Shown one piece after another: positions 8,011-15,989 of a DNA stretch of 64,000 nucleotides. Origin of the DNA: Parabacteroides sp. AD58 (lineage in GTDB: Bacteria > Bacteroidota > Bacteroidia > Bacteroidales > Tannerellaceae). A model generated the notes under the pieces. That model was not told where the DNA came from. It saw only the letters and a list, made by a program, of their open reading frames with translations, and made no database searches. The position numbers and the translations under genes are program-made. Position 1 is the stretch's first letter, and each line of letters opens with the position of its first letter. The stretch lies in assembly GCF_023744375.2 (NCBI RefSeq), contig NZ_CP146284.1:2914001-2978000 (forward strand), written 5' to 3'.

Positions 8011-8361
8011 ATCCATGGCATAGCCTCTTTGTTTGGGGTAGAATATAGGCTGAAAGCCTAAAATACCATAGCCCGGGGCAACGCCCTGGGTTGTTGGCAT
8101 AACAGGTGTTTTTGGCTGAAAGCCTTTCATAATCCAATCTATATTCCGCCCTTTCAGGGCTTGATGGGATAATGGAATGGCTACCTACCCCAGGGCGTTG
8201 CCCCGGGCTATAACCTGTCAGGCCTTCAGCCTGAATTTTGTTGCACATGGTATATATAGACCTCTCACCCCTGCGGGGAGCTCCCCTAAAACAGGGGCGC
8301 TTTTTAGTACGAACCAAAAACTTCCCCTGTTGTAGGAGAAGTGCCCGAAGGGCGATGGGGT
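8011..8361. repeat. Dispersed repeat R1, copy a
   Basis: About 350 bases with GGCTGAAAGCC-type REP-like palindromes and a perfect 21-bp inverted repeat (8070-8090 with 8189-8209, beginning AGCCCGGGGCAACGCC). It ends with the CTTCCCCTG hairpin. Copies b (11269-11617) and c (11661-11949) match it closely. Confidence 0.88.
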
Positions 8362-8464
8362 CAATCTTCAATTGAAAATGGACAATGGAGAATGGGAAAT
8401 TATAATTTCCGTGAAATCTGTGAAATCCGTGCCTAATTATGTGAAACTCGAGGCAAATTAATTT

Positions 8465-9598
8465 TCAATTCTCACTTTTCAATTCTCCATTTAAGAAGGT
8501 TTCCTTCCACCTTTGCTGCAAAAGCCCTAAAAGATATTGGCGGCGTTCGGGGTCATGCTCGTTGGCGAGCAGGAGAATCCCTTTCTGGATACGGTAGGCG
8601 AGGCGTTCCCCCGGGTCGGGATATAGCTCTTCCCACTGATAACGCAGCCAGGTGATCCAGTCGGTGGGGCCCATGAGGCGGAACATCGAATCCGGATCTT
8701 CACCCTTGGGGAGGCGGAAGAGGTGGCATAGCATACCGGCCTGACGGATCATGGCTGCTGCCCGCTCCATGCCTTTCTCGCCTGCCTCGTCGCCGTCGAG
8801 CATCAGACGGACTTCGTGGGTGTAGGCCTGCAGGCGGCGGAGCTGTCCTTCGCACAGGCTCGTGCCTCCGATTGCCACACTGTTGGTCACTCCTGACGCG
8901 TGCATGGCCAGCAGGTCCTTGTATCCTTCTACCACGTAGACAAACCCCGTCTGGCGGATCGCCTCCTTGGCCTGGTACAGTCCGTACAGCCATTCGCTCT
9001 TCTGGAAGCGGCTGCTGTTGGACGGGTTGATGTACTTCGGCTGGTCGGTGTCGTCTCGTTGCCGTCGTCCGGCGAACCCGATCAGGTGCCCTTCTTCGTC
9101 GTGCAGGGGGAAGATGATCCGGTTACTGTATGCCTTCCAGGCATCGGGCACTAAGTGCGGGGCCTGGGAGACACCGAAGCGTAGCCAGGTATCCGTCAGA
9201 CGGGTGTCGTCGGGCAGATAGGGCATGAGTATCCGTTCGAAAGCCTGCAGGTCGGGTAGGGGGCGGACCGCCGGTGCCGCGGGTGCCGACGAGGATGGCG
9301 GGGGCGGGAGGACCACCGTCCGTTTCTCCTTTCTGTCTTTCCATTCTTCTTCCAGGCGGCTGACCGCTTCGCGGAAGCTGATCCGTTCGATCAGCATCCG
9401 GAAACGGATCACGTCGCCCCGTTCTCCACAGGCAAAGCAGCAGAAGGTGCCCCGCTCGGGGTTGACAGCCAGCGACGGGTGATGGTCGTTGTGAAACGGA
9501 CAGAGTCCGGTATAATGACGTCCTTGTCGGGTGAGGGCCACGTAGCGCCCGATTTCTTCCTCAATGGGAATCCGTTGTTTCAGTTCGTTTGTGTTCAT
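8465..9598 (-). CDS. Short DnaG-like primase (CHC2 zinc finger plus TOPRIM)
   Basis: The 377-residue protein has an N-terminal CHC2 zinc finger (Cys33, His36, Cys54, Cys57), a proline-rich linker near residues 97-115, and a DnaG catalytic core with TOPRIM motifs VVEGYKDLLA (about 222-231) and MLDGDEAG (about 266-273). It is much shorter than chromosomal DnaG (about 600-700 residues) and lacks room for the usual helicase-binding domain. Its start overlaps the end of the helicase gene by four bases (ATGA), so the two form one unit, as in phage and plasmid replication modules. It is probably a second, accessory primase and not the cell's main one. Confidence 0.9.
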   Translation of the reverse strand: MNTNELKQRIPIEEEIGRYVALTRQGRHYTGLCPFHNDHHPSLAVNPERGTFCCFACGERGDVIRFRMLIERISFREAVSRLEEEWKDRKEKRTVVLPPPPSSSAPAAPAVRPLPDLQAFERILMPYLPDDTRLTDTWLRFGVSQAPHLVPDAWKAYSNRIIFPLHDEEGHLIGFAGRRQRDDTDQPKYINPSNSSRFQKSEWLYGLYQAKEAIRQTGFVYVVEGYKDLLAMHASGVTNSVAIGGTSLCEGQLRRLQAYTHEVRLMLDGDEAGEKGMERAAAMIRQAGMLCHLFRLPKGEDPDSMFRLMGPTDWITWLRYQWEELYPDPGERLAYRIQKGILLLANEHDPERRQYLLGLLQQRWKETFLNGELKSEN

Positions 9599-10947
9599 AA
9601 GTCTAAACGTGTTTGCCGGTCCTTTTGCCGGTAGTTAGTGATAATAGTAAATGATTCATTATAGCGGAAACGTGCCAGGCCGGTGGCTCCGTTGCGGTTC
9701 TTGAGGACATACAGCCGGCCCACGCCCTTGAGGCTGTTTCCTTTCTCGTCCTCCAGGATGCCGTGCCGCTCTGGACGGTGGACGAAGGTCACACAGTCGG
9801 CTATCTGCTCGATCGTGCCCGAGTCGCGCAGGTCGCTCATGATCGGGATGCCGCCCCGTTCGGTGCGGGTCTCGCAGGCGCGGTTCATCTGCGAGAGAGC
9901 CAGGATGGGGCAGTCCAGCTGGAGAGCCAGCCGTTTCAGTCCCTGCACATGGCGAGACACCACCTGTTCGGTCGTTTCCCCTTTCCCGACGGCTCCGCCC
10001 AGCAGGTGGAGGTAGTCGATCACGATCATGGCGCACTTCCCTTTCCGCCGCTGCATCATCGCCTTTGTCCGGATCGCGTCCAGGCTCGATCCCGCCGTAT
10101 AGTCGAGGTAGAAAGGCAGGCCTTTCAGCAGGCCGACCGCCCTTTCCAGCTCAGCCATCTCCCGGTCGGTGGGCAGTTCCACACGCAGACAATCCGGATT
10201 GATGCCCGTCATCCCCGTCAGCACACGGTTCAGGATCTGGAGGCTCGACATCTCGAGGCTGAAGAAACAGACCGGATGTCCCTGGCGGGCAATATTCAAT
10301 GCCATCTGCAGGGCCACCGCCGTCTTACCGTCGCTCGGCCTTCCGCCCAGGATGGTCAGTTCACCCTTATGGAACCCGCCTGTCACATAGTCGAATTCCT
10401 CCAGTCCGCTGGCGATCTGGATCACCCGGCCGTCGCCCGACCGGCGTAAGCGTTGCCACTCGACCGCCTCGACCGCCAGTTCCTCCAACGGCTTCAGTGG
10501 TTCGTCCGTCAGCGACTGTTCATAGAAGCGAGCCAGCTGCTGTTCGAGGGCATCCGTAATCTGCTCCGGCTGAGCCGAAGCGTCGGCCGCCTTCAGGCTC
10601 ATCTGTTCGAAGAGGCTCTTCAGCGCCCGTAGCTGGAACCTACGCCTGATCTCGGCGATATACGTCTCCGTGTTCGCTTCATAGCGTATGTTACGCACGT
10701 AGTCGAGCAGGAACGAAAGGCCGTTCAGGCGGGTAAAGCGTTCTTCGTCCGTCTTTCGCATCTCCAGCTCGATCATCATGAAATCGGGCTGTATTCCCCG
10801 GTTATATACTTCCCGGATGCACTGAAAGACAAATCCCAGGTCCGGATTCTCAAACATTTCCGGACGGAGTTCTGCCACGCCGGTATCCATCGCTTTTCCG
10901 GATACCAGCAGGCTGCAAATCAATACTTTTTCAATTTCTATTGCCAT
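9595..10947 (-). CDS. DnaB-type replicative helicase, accessory copy
   Basis: The 450-residue protein shows the DnaB N-terminal helical domain (EKVLICSLLVSGKAMDTGVAELRPEMF, read in parts), a linker, and a RecA-like ATPase core with Walker A GGRPSDGKTA (about residues 201-210), Walker B MIVIDYLHLL (about 305-314) and the DnaB signatures LALSQMNRACE and SDLRDSGTIEQIADCV. Length and motifs are those of a full hexameric helicase. The initial ELP-type segment is diverged. Coupling to the short primase makes a phage-like or plasmid-like replisome core. The gene lies between two R2/R1 repeat pairs, which suggests that it moved as a module. Confidence 0.92.
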   Translation of the reverse strand: MAIEIEKVLICSLLVSGKAMDTGVAELRPEMFENPDLGFVFQCIREVYNRGIQPDFMMIELEMRKTDEERFTRLNGLSFLLDYVRNIRYEANTETYIAEIRRRFQLRALKSLFEQMSLKAADASAQPEQITDALEQQLARFYEQSLTDEPLKPLEELAVEAVEWQRLRRSGDGRVIQIASGLEEFDYVTGGFHKGELTILGGRPSDGKTAVALQMALNIARQGHPVCFFSLEMSSLQILNRVLTGMTGINPDCLRVELPTDREMAELERAVGLLKGLPFYLDYTAGSSLDAIRTKAMMQRRKGKCAMIVIDYLHLLGGAVGKGETTEQVVSRHVQGLKRLALQLDCPILALSQMNRACETRTERGGIPIMSDLRDSGTIEQIADCVTFVHRPERHGILEDEKGNSLKGVGRLYVLKNRNGATGLARFRYNESFTIITNYRQKDRQTRLDL

Positions 10948-11025
10948 TGTATTTGGAGTTTTTGTTAGTTATTCTTTTTTTCTTTTACTATTTGTCGTAT
11001 TCGTACTTTTGGTTTGACACATGTT

Positions 11026-11201
11026 GTGTACGTTCTTTCTGGCTTGACCCAGAAAGAACCAAAGAGGTCAAGGCTGCGTCTGCTGAGCTACTCCGTCACT
11101 TCGTTCCGCTGTGCGCGCCGCAAACTCGCCTTCGGCTCAAACAGCGACGCTCCGGCCGCTCCACTTCGTTCCTCCGTTTAACGCTCACCAGAACGAGGCC
11201 G
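11026..11201. repeat. Dispersed repeat R2, copy b
   Basis: It matches copy a at 7782-7956 with very few changes and in the same orientation. The two copies bracket the primase/helicase pair. Confidence 0.85.
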
Positions 11202-11268
11202 ATCCAATTGACAACTTCATCAATTGAAAATTGAAAATGGAGAATTGAAAATTATCTTTTCATCCTTT

Positions 11269-11617
11269 TATCCATGGCATAGCCTCTTTGTTTGGGGTAG
11301 AATATAGGCTGAAAGCCTAAAATGATATAGCCCGGGGCAACGCCCTGGGTTGTGGGTATAACAGGTGTTTTTGGCTGAAAGCCTTTCATAATCCAATCTA
11401 TGTTCCGCCCTTTCAGGGCTTGATGGGATGATGGAATGGCTACCCCAGGGCGTTGGCCCCGGGCTATAACCTGTCAGGCCTTCAGCCTGAATTTTGTTGC
11501 ACATGGTATATATAGACCTCTCATCCCTGCGGGGAGCTCCCCTAAAACAGGGGCGCTTTTTAGTACGAACCAAAAACTTCCCCTGTTGTAGGGGAAGTGC
11601 CCGAAGGGCGATGGGGT
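11269..11617. repeat. Dispersed repeat R1, copy b
   Basis: It matches copy a across its full length, including the CTTCCCCTG hairpin at the end. One arm of the 21-bp inverted repeat has an extra G (GTTGGCCCCGG). Confidence 0.88.
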
Positions 11618-11660
11618 TAATTGTCAATTGAAAATTGAGAATTATCTTTTCTCTCTCATT

Positions 11661-11949
11661 TATCCATGGCATAGCCTCTTCGATTTGGGTAAAATATAGG
11701 CTGAAAGCCTAAAATGATATAGCCCGGGGCAACGCCCTGGGTTGTGGGCATAACAGGTGTTTTTGGCTGAAAGCCTTTCATAATGAAACCCATATTCCGC
11801 CCTTTCAGGGCTTGATGGGATGATGGAATGGCTACCCCAGGGCGTTGCCCCGGGCTATAACCTGTCAGGCCTTCAGCCTGAATTTTGTTGCACATGGTAT
11901 ATATAGACCTCTCACCCCTGCGGGGAGCTCCCCTAAAACAGGGGCGCTT
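11661..11949. repeat. Dispersed repeat R1, copy c
   Basis: It follows copy b in the same orientation but lacks the terminal CTTCCCCTG hairpin, ending at AGGGGCGCTT. The tandem arrangement with copy b could support recombination between copies. Confidence 0.85.
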
Positions 11950-12056
11950 AAAATTTCCGTGAAATCCGTGAACTCCGTGCCTAATTAATTTTCAATTTTT
12001 AATTTTCCATTTTCAATTGGTGAAGGGCCTTCAGCCTGAATAATTGCCCATTGTTT

Positions 12057-12277
12057 CGGCCTAACGGAGGAGGCGTGAAGCGGTCGACCGAGCGGAGCGT
12101 CAAAAAATCTCGGCTGTTTGAGCCGAAGGCGAGTTTTCCGAGATTTTAGCGCAGCGACCGAGACCGTAGCCTCCGCAGTGTGAGCCTTGACCTTTTGGTA
12201 CTTTTGGGTCAAGCCAAAAGTACGAATACGATCTTGACCTCTTTGGTTCTTTCTGGGTCAAGCCAGAAAGAACGTAC
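12057..12277. repeat. Dispersed repeat R2, copy c, inverted
   Basis: Read on the minus strand it starts with the same palindrome (12246-12273), followed by a second version of it with GTACTTTTGG arms (12198-12223). The internal part differs from copies a and b and resembles copy d at 15250-15465. Confidence 0.8.
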
Positions 12278-12414
12278 AATCACTTGAAGTTTTGAATCTT
12301 TTCTTTCAAGAGAAAAGAACGATACGAATTGATTTACATTGGGAAAAATAAAGAAAAGGGTGATGGGGCCATTGTCAATCGTCCATTGTCAATTATCCAT
12401 TTAAGAAGGGGGGG

Positions 12415-12867
12415 CTATTGAAAAAAGCACCTTCCTCCCATAGAGCGTTCCGCCTCGAAAAAAGACTGATCCGGTTCCTCCTCGGGCTTATCCGACGGCA
12501 GGTCGGTGCAGAACCGCTGGTAGTCGCGGATGCGGAAGAGGGTGCAGCGTTTCTCCACCTCGATGTCGATCAGCTCCAGCTCCAGGAGGATGCGGAGGTA
12601 CCGTTCCAGGACTGTGCGGCTCATGTCCAACTCGCGGGAAACCTGGTGCTGGCTGATGATAAACTCGCCCCGCTGACAGGTGTACACCTTCTTGTTGTAC
12701 GTAATGGTACGACTGCGGAAATAGGCCTTGGTCATGAGGTAGAGATAGACCTTCCCCAATCCGGCTGTTTCCGGATCCGAACTTAAGATTAACGCGATGA
12801 TGTTACGTGGGATTCGGAGGAATCCTTTCTGCTGCACTCTCAATTGTTTTGTTGTTCTTGGTTGCAT
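12415..12867 (-). CDS. Winged-helix/HTH protein resembling phage replication-organiser N-terminal domains
   Basis: The 150-residue protein contains a helix-turn-helix of the winged type: RGEFIISQHQVSRELDMSR (about residues 67-85) and VLERYLRILLELELIDIE, followed by a wing-like strand pair. The fold resembles the N-terminal domains of phage replication initiators and GntR-like proteins. The acidic C-terminus (DLPSDKPEEEPD) could be a partner-binding tail. With a primase and helicase nearby it could load the helicase at an origin or regulate the island; this is inferred. A good -7 element lies well upstream at 13142-13149. Confidence 0.65.
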   Translation of the reverse strand: MQPRTTKQLRVQQKGFLRIPRNIIALILSSDPETAGLGKVYLYLMTKAYFRSRTITYNKKVYTCQRGEFIISQHQVSRELDMSRTVLERYLRILLELELIDIEVEKRCTLFRIRDYQRFCTDLPSDKPEEEPDQSFFEAERSMGGRCFFQ

Positions 12868-13141
12868 ACGTTTATGTTTCTCTTAATTAATTGTTTGATA
12901 AGTATTTAAGTCATTAACATATTTTTAAAGCCAATCAGCGAGCCACATCTAAACCAAACAAATAACAGTATGTCAGTTATTTATCTTCCACTTTCAACCA
13001 CACTTGAGCCAGCGAACCAGCCACCCTTTATGTTAGAAAGAAAGAATAAAGAAAGATAGAAAGAAGAGTTTGACTTTTTCAATTATTTTAATAACAAATC
13101 GTAACCAGATCTTTCGTTTCTCTTATATCTTTCAACAGCCG

Positions 13142-13149
13142 CAAAGGTA
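13142..13149 (-). promoter_or_regulatory. -7 element (minus strand) for the winged-helix gene
   Basis: CAAAGGTA on the plus strand reads TACCTTTG on the minus strand, an exact TAnnTTTG. It would give a leader of about 270 bases before the start codon at 12867. No clear -33 TTG is present. The rest of 12868-13258 holds no gene that I can support. Confidence 0.4.
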
Positions 13150-13165
13150 GATAGGCTTGCGCCCG

Positions 13166-13208
13166 AAAAAAAAACTATTTCAACCCGATTTTTGCAGGTT
13201 GAAATAGC
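13166..13208 (-). terminator. Rho-independent terminator of the gene at 13259 (minus strand)
   Basis: A perfect 11-bp stem (13175-13185 with 13197-13207) is followed on the minus strand by nine T (plus-strand A run at 13166-13174). It lies about 50 bases after the stop codon. Confidence 0.9.
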
Positions 13209-13258
13209 TTTGTCAAGAAGTTATATGCGTTTGTTAATAAACAGGTTGTGCGGCTATT

Positions 13259-13783
13259 TTAGCTGATATTGCGCTTCCGAAAATCTGCCCGCAGCTTTCT
13301 GAGGTAGTTCTCGAGTTCCTCCATTTCGACCGGATTTTCCTTCAGCAGGCGGGTTACGGTACTGGGAGAATACTGCAAAACGAACTTCTGGTTGAGCAGG
13401 TCGGTAATCTGGGCATACGACATCTCGGGGAAGATATGCGCATGAATCAGGACACTGATGAGTTGGAGGAAGAGGAGGCTGTCATTCACTTCCAGCTTCT
13501 CGTCTTTCTCGTTTGTCTCCTCGGGGAAGAAATGCTTGATCAGCACGTCGGAGTGCGTCTTGACGTACCGCCGGAACAGGTCGTTCCAACACTTGCGGTG
13601 GTTGTGCTTGAGCAGCGACAAGACCCCCGCCAGGATCATGATCACTTCTTCCGGTTGCTCACTCTGTTCAATTGCGGCGTTTAATTTACTCAGGTTGAAA
13701 TTACTCCCCACAATGTCTGAGATCTTCTTTCTCACTTCTTTGAATGCCTCGCTGTCTAACAGCTCTATTAGCTTGTGTTCCAT
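13259..13783 (-). CDS. Uncharacterised helical protein, 174 residues
   Basis: I do not recognise a family. The protein is predicted to be mostly helical and cytoplasmic, with charged stretches (PEETNEKDEKLEVND near the middle) and a C-terminal segment, FVLQYSPSTVTRLLKENP, that could be a helix-turn-helix. The end is basic (LRADFRKRN). It forms its own transcription unit with a clear terminator and reads away from the small gene at 13841. Its place among replication-type and nucleoid-type genes suggests a regulator or DNA-binding role, without direct evidence. Confidence 0.7.
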   Translation of the reverse strand: MEHKLIELLDSEAFKEVRKKISDIVGSNFNLSKLNAAIEQSEQPEEVIMILAGVLSLLKHNHRKCWNDLFRRYVKTHSDVLIKHFFPEETNEKDEKLEVNDSLLFLQLISVLIHAHIFPEMSYAQITDLLNQKFVLQYSPSTVTRLLKENPVEMEELENYLRKLRADFRKRNIS

Positions 13784-13840
13784 GTATATATGTTTAAGAT
13801 CATATTATTGTGATAAATTTAATAAAAAAAATAACATACC

Positions 13841-13984
13841 ATGAAAGAATATGACTTTTTTATTCAAAATTTTTCTGATCCTTCCCTGTATCCCCCGGAA
13901 GAAGCCTTGGGAATCGGATTGGATTCTCGTGAGAATCCTTTTCAATTCTCACCGGAATTCCGGGCAAAATATAAAAGCCGATAA
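13841..13984 (+). CDS. Possible small protein of 47 residues
   Basis: An ATG at 13841 opens a 47-codon frame ending with TAA at 13982. The translation begins MKEYDFFIQNFSDPSLYPPE and ends in RAKYKSR, with a composition typical of a soluble protein. It lies in the 310-base gap between two divergent genes, and a longer overlapping frame in another register (13851-14051) looks less protein-like. An 18-base palindrome (GGATTCTC, GT, GAGAATCC at 13919-13936) sits inside it. No homologue is known to me. Confidence 0.4.
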   Translation: MKEYDFFIQNFSDPSLYPPEEALGIGLDSRENPFQFSPEFRAKYKSR

Positions 13985-14040
13985 CTTGGATTACCCGATG
14001 CTAAACGACCTTATCTGCGTGAGTGACAGGGGGGTGGGTG

Positions 14041-14067
14041 TATCTTTGTAGTGTTATCAGATAACAC
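14041..14067 (+). promoter_or_regulatory. -7 element and operator-like palindrome before the HU-related gene
   Basis: TATCTTTG at 14041-14048 is a perfect -7 element. It is followed by a perfect 8+1+8 palindrome, GTGTTATC A GATAACAC, at 14051-14067, just where transcription should begin. This position suits a repressor site or autoregulation. Confidence 0.6.
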
Positions 14068-14093
14068 ATGTTTCACTAAAAAATTTTATTAAT

Positions 14094-14507
14094 ATGGCAT
14101 TGATTTACACCCTCGTAAAGAGACGAGACATGAGCAAGGGCGCTTTGGAAGGAGCCCAGTTGTATTACGCGCAGACCAGCGTTACGAAGCGCCTGGACTT
14201 GAACACGATCTGTTCGCGCATCGAGAAGTACTGTACCGCCAGCCGGGGTGAGATTATCCTCGTACTCGACGGTCTGATCAAGGTGATGAACGAGGCCCTG
14301 GCAGAAGGCGAATCGGTTCACCTGGGCGAGTTCGGCAGTTTCCGCATGGTAGCCGGCAGCAAGGGGGCCTCCACGCCCGAGGAGTTCGAGGTCTCGCTGA
14401 TCAAGAAACCCCGCATCGTCTTCTACCCCGGCACGATGTTGATAGGCACCACCCAGAACGCCAAGTTCGAGCGTTATGTGCCGAAGAAGGACGCGGAAAG
14501 CGCTTAA
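14094..14507 (+). CDS. HU-related DNA-binding protein (Bacteroidetes HU_rel type)
   Basis: The 137-residue protein belongs to the histone-like IHF/HU-related group found in Bacteroidales: an extended N-terminus (ALIYTLVKRRD), the HU helical part (LDLNTICSRIEKYCTASRGEIILVL, read in parts), the HLGEFGSFRM segment that forms the saddle, and the arm and C-terminal part KKPRIVFYPG. It is longer than HU (about 90 residues). Such proteins bind and bend DNA. Members are typically encoded next to capsule loci and lysozyme-like genes. A perfect palindrome at its promoter suggests regulation, perhaps by itself. Confidence 0.88.
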   Translation: MALIYTLVKRRDMSKGALEGAQLYYAQTSVTKRLDLNTICSRIEKYCTASRGEIILVLDGLIKVMNEALAEGESVHLGEFGSFRMVAGSKGASTPEEFEVSLIKKPRIVFYPGTMLIGTTQNAKFERYVPKKDAESA

Positions 14508-14591
14508 TTCAATTGAAAATTGACAACTTCATCAATTGAAAACTTCATCAATTGAAAATTGAGAATTGAAAATTAATAATGGGGGGGTGAC

Positions 14592-15117
14592 TGTAGAGGC
14601 GTAGCGTGCTGCGCCTCAAAACGGCATTTCACGATTGAATGGCGATCAATATAATAACGGATAATATTATTATGTTTTTCGCCATTTTTTCCTGTGGCAT
14701 TGGGATGAGGCGCAGCAGCGCTACTTCTTAAATGGAAAATTGAGAATTGAAAATTGAGAATTAATAATGGGAGTGACGGTAGAGGCGTAGCGTTGCTGCG
14801 CCTCAAAACGGCATTTCACGATTGAATGACAACCAATCATATAACGGATAATATTATTATGTTTTTCGCCATTTTTCCCTGTGGCGTTTGGTTGGAGGCG
14901 CAGCAGCGCTACGCCTCTACAGTCATTTCTCAAACTCAACGGAGAATTAAAATTTCCGTGAAATCTGTGAAATCCGTGCCTAATTAATTTTCAACGCGAG
15001 GCATTTCACGATTGAATGGCAATCAACGACATAACGGATATATTTGTTGCGGTTTACGCCATTATATCCTGTGGCATTGGGATGAGGCGCAGCAGCGCTA
15101 CGCCTCTACAGTCATTT
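14592..15117. repeat. R3 palindromic mini-element, three copies
   Basis: The copies lie at about 14592-14725, 14773-14924 and 14995-15117. Each has a left arm like GTAGAGGCGTAGCG(T)TGCTGCGCC, a middle containing GGCATTTCACGATTGAATG and TAACGGATA, and a right arm like GGCGCAGCAGCGCTACGCCTC. The arms are inverted copies. Copy 3 has lost most of its left arm and copy 1 is cut at its right end. No protein is encoded, so it resembles a non-autonomous (MITE-like) element or a hairpin RNA unit. Confidence 0.8.
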
Positions 15118-15249
15118 TCCAAACTCAACGGAGAATTATAATTTCCGTGAAATCCGAGAAATCCGTGCCGAATGAATTGTCAATTCTCAATTTTCCATTT
15201 TCAATTGGTGAAGGTGAAGGGCCTTCAGCCTGAATAATTGCCCATTGCT

Positions 15250-15465
15250 TTGGCCTAACGGAGGAGGCGTGAAGCGGTCGACCGAGCGGAGCGTTAAAAA
15301 ATCTCGGCTGTTTGAGCCGAAGGCGAGTTTTCCGAGATTTTAGCGCAGCGACCGAGACCGTAGCCTCCGCAGTGTGAGCCTTGACCTTTTGGTACTTTTG
15401 GGTCAAGCCAAAAGTACAAATACGATCTTGATCTTTTGGTTCTTTTGCATCAAGGCAAAAGAACA
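15250..15465. repeat. Dispersed repeat R2, copy d, inverted
   Basis: It is nearly identical to copy c (12057-12277) through the GGCCTAACGGAGGAGGCG to AAAAGTAC part. The last palindrome is replaced by a variant with TTCTTTTGCATCAAGGCAAA. Copies c and d bracket the segment carrying the winged-helix, unknown and HU-related genes. Confidence 0.8.
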
Positions 15466-15488
15466 GATAATTTAAAACAAAAAAAATT

Positions 15489-15986
15489 ATGTACTACACC
15501 GACTTTATCAGACAATACAAGCCCCTGGCCGATAAGGCGGGGGCACACTACCGATTGAACCCGGTGATTATCCTCGCCCAGGCGGCTATTGAGACCGGGT
15601 GGGGAGAAAGCACCCTGGCTACCGAGTATCATAACTTCTTCGGGCTGACCGCCTATGGGCTGCGGAATGCCTTCTGGAACGGGACGTCGATTGAATTGGG
15701 GAAATACTCCCTGAAGTTCCGGGTTTACAGCTGCCCCGACGATTCGTTCCTCGACTATGCCCGCCTGATCCGGGAAGTCTATCCCAACGCTGCTGAAGCC
15801 AGTTATGATCCGGTGGCCTTTGCCCTGGCCATCTCCTACAGCCGTTACATCAGTGAAGTCAACGGCGACAACCGCGAAGAATACCGCAACCTGATTGTGG
15901 TGATCAGCGACAAGATAGGCCGCTTCCTGAAAAAAGGACCCGAGCTGTTTCGGGAACCCAACATGTCTAATTCACTTAAATCCTAA
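15489..15986 (+). CDS. Glucosaminidase-domain peptidoglycan hydrolase (FlgJ/GH73 type), endolysin-like
   Basis: The 165-residue protein is essentially one glucosaminidase domain. The catalytic region AQAAIETGWGES holds the likely catalytic Glu35, and NFFGLTAYG and YRVYSC-like segments match the GH73 pattern (the second reads FRVYSCPDDSFLDYARL). There is no signal peptide, so release would need a holin or lysis, as for phage endolysins. The next gene, 3 bases downstream, is a small membrane protein. In Bacteroidales such lysozyme-type genes commonly accompany HU-related and DUF4248 genes near capsule loci. Confidence 0.9.
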   Translation: MYYTDFIRQYKPLADKAGAHYRLNPVIILAQAAIETGWGESTLATEYHNFFGLTAYGLRNAFWNGTSIELGKYSLKFRVYSCPDDSFLDYARLIREVYPNAAEASYDPVAFALAISYSRYISEVNGDNREEYRNLIVVISDKIGRFLKKGPELFREPNMSNSLKS

Positions 15987-15989
15987 AAA

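Larger units (their letters stand above)
7753..8464. other. Gene-free spacer filled with repeats
   Basis: This 700-base spacer contains repeat R2 (7782-7956), short AATTGACAATTGA-type repeats (about 7965-8000), repeat R1 (8011-8361), and one copy of a phrase containing TTTCCGTGAAATCTGTGAAA (8404-8440) that recurs near 11951, 14949 and 15138. The open frames across it come from the repeats, and I see no real gene. Confidence 0.75.
10948..12414. other. Gene-free spacer of about 1.5 kb made of repeats
   Basis: It contains R2 copy b, R1 copies b and c in tandem, a CCGTGAAATCCGTG phrase at about 11951-11990, and R2 copy c in inverted orientation. Short AATTGAAAATTGA tracts separate them. Open frames here follow repeat sequence only. 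I see no gene. Confidence 0.75.
14508..15488. other. Gene-free spacer of about 1 kb made of palindromic repeats
   Basis: It contains three copies of the R3 element, two CCGTGAAATC phrases (14949-14988, 15138-15180), AATTGAAAATTGA tracts and R2 copy d in inverted orientation. The small open frames crossing it follow repeat sequence. I see no gene. Confidence 0.75.

Noticed and set aside
8009..8371. Open frame across repeat R1 (also at 11268-11672 and 11656-11895)
   Set aside because: The frames follow the repeat sequence and differ in register and length between copies, so they do not indicate a protein.
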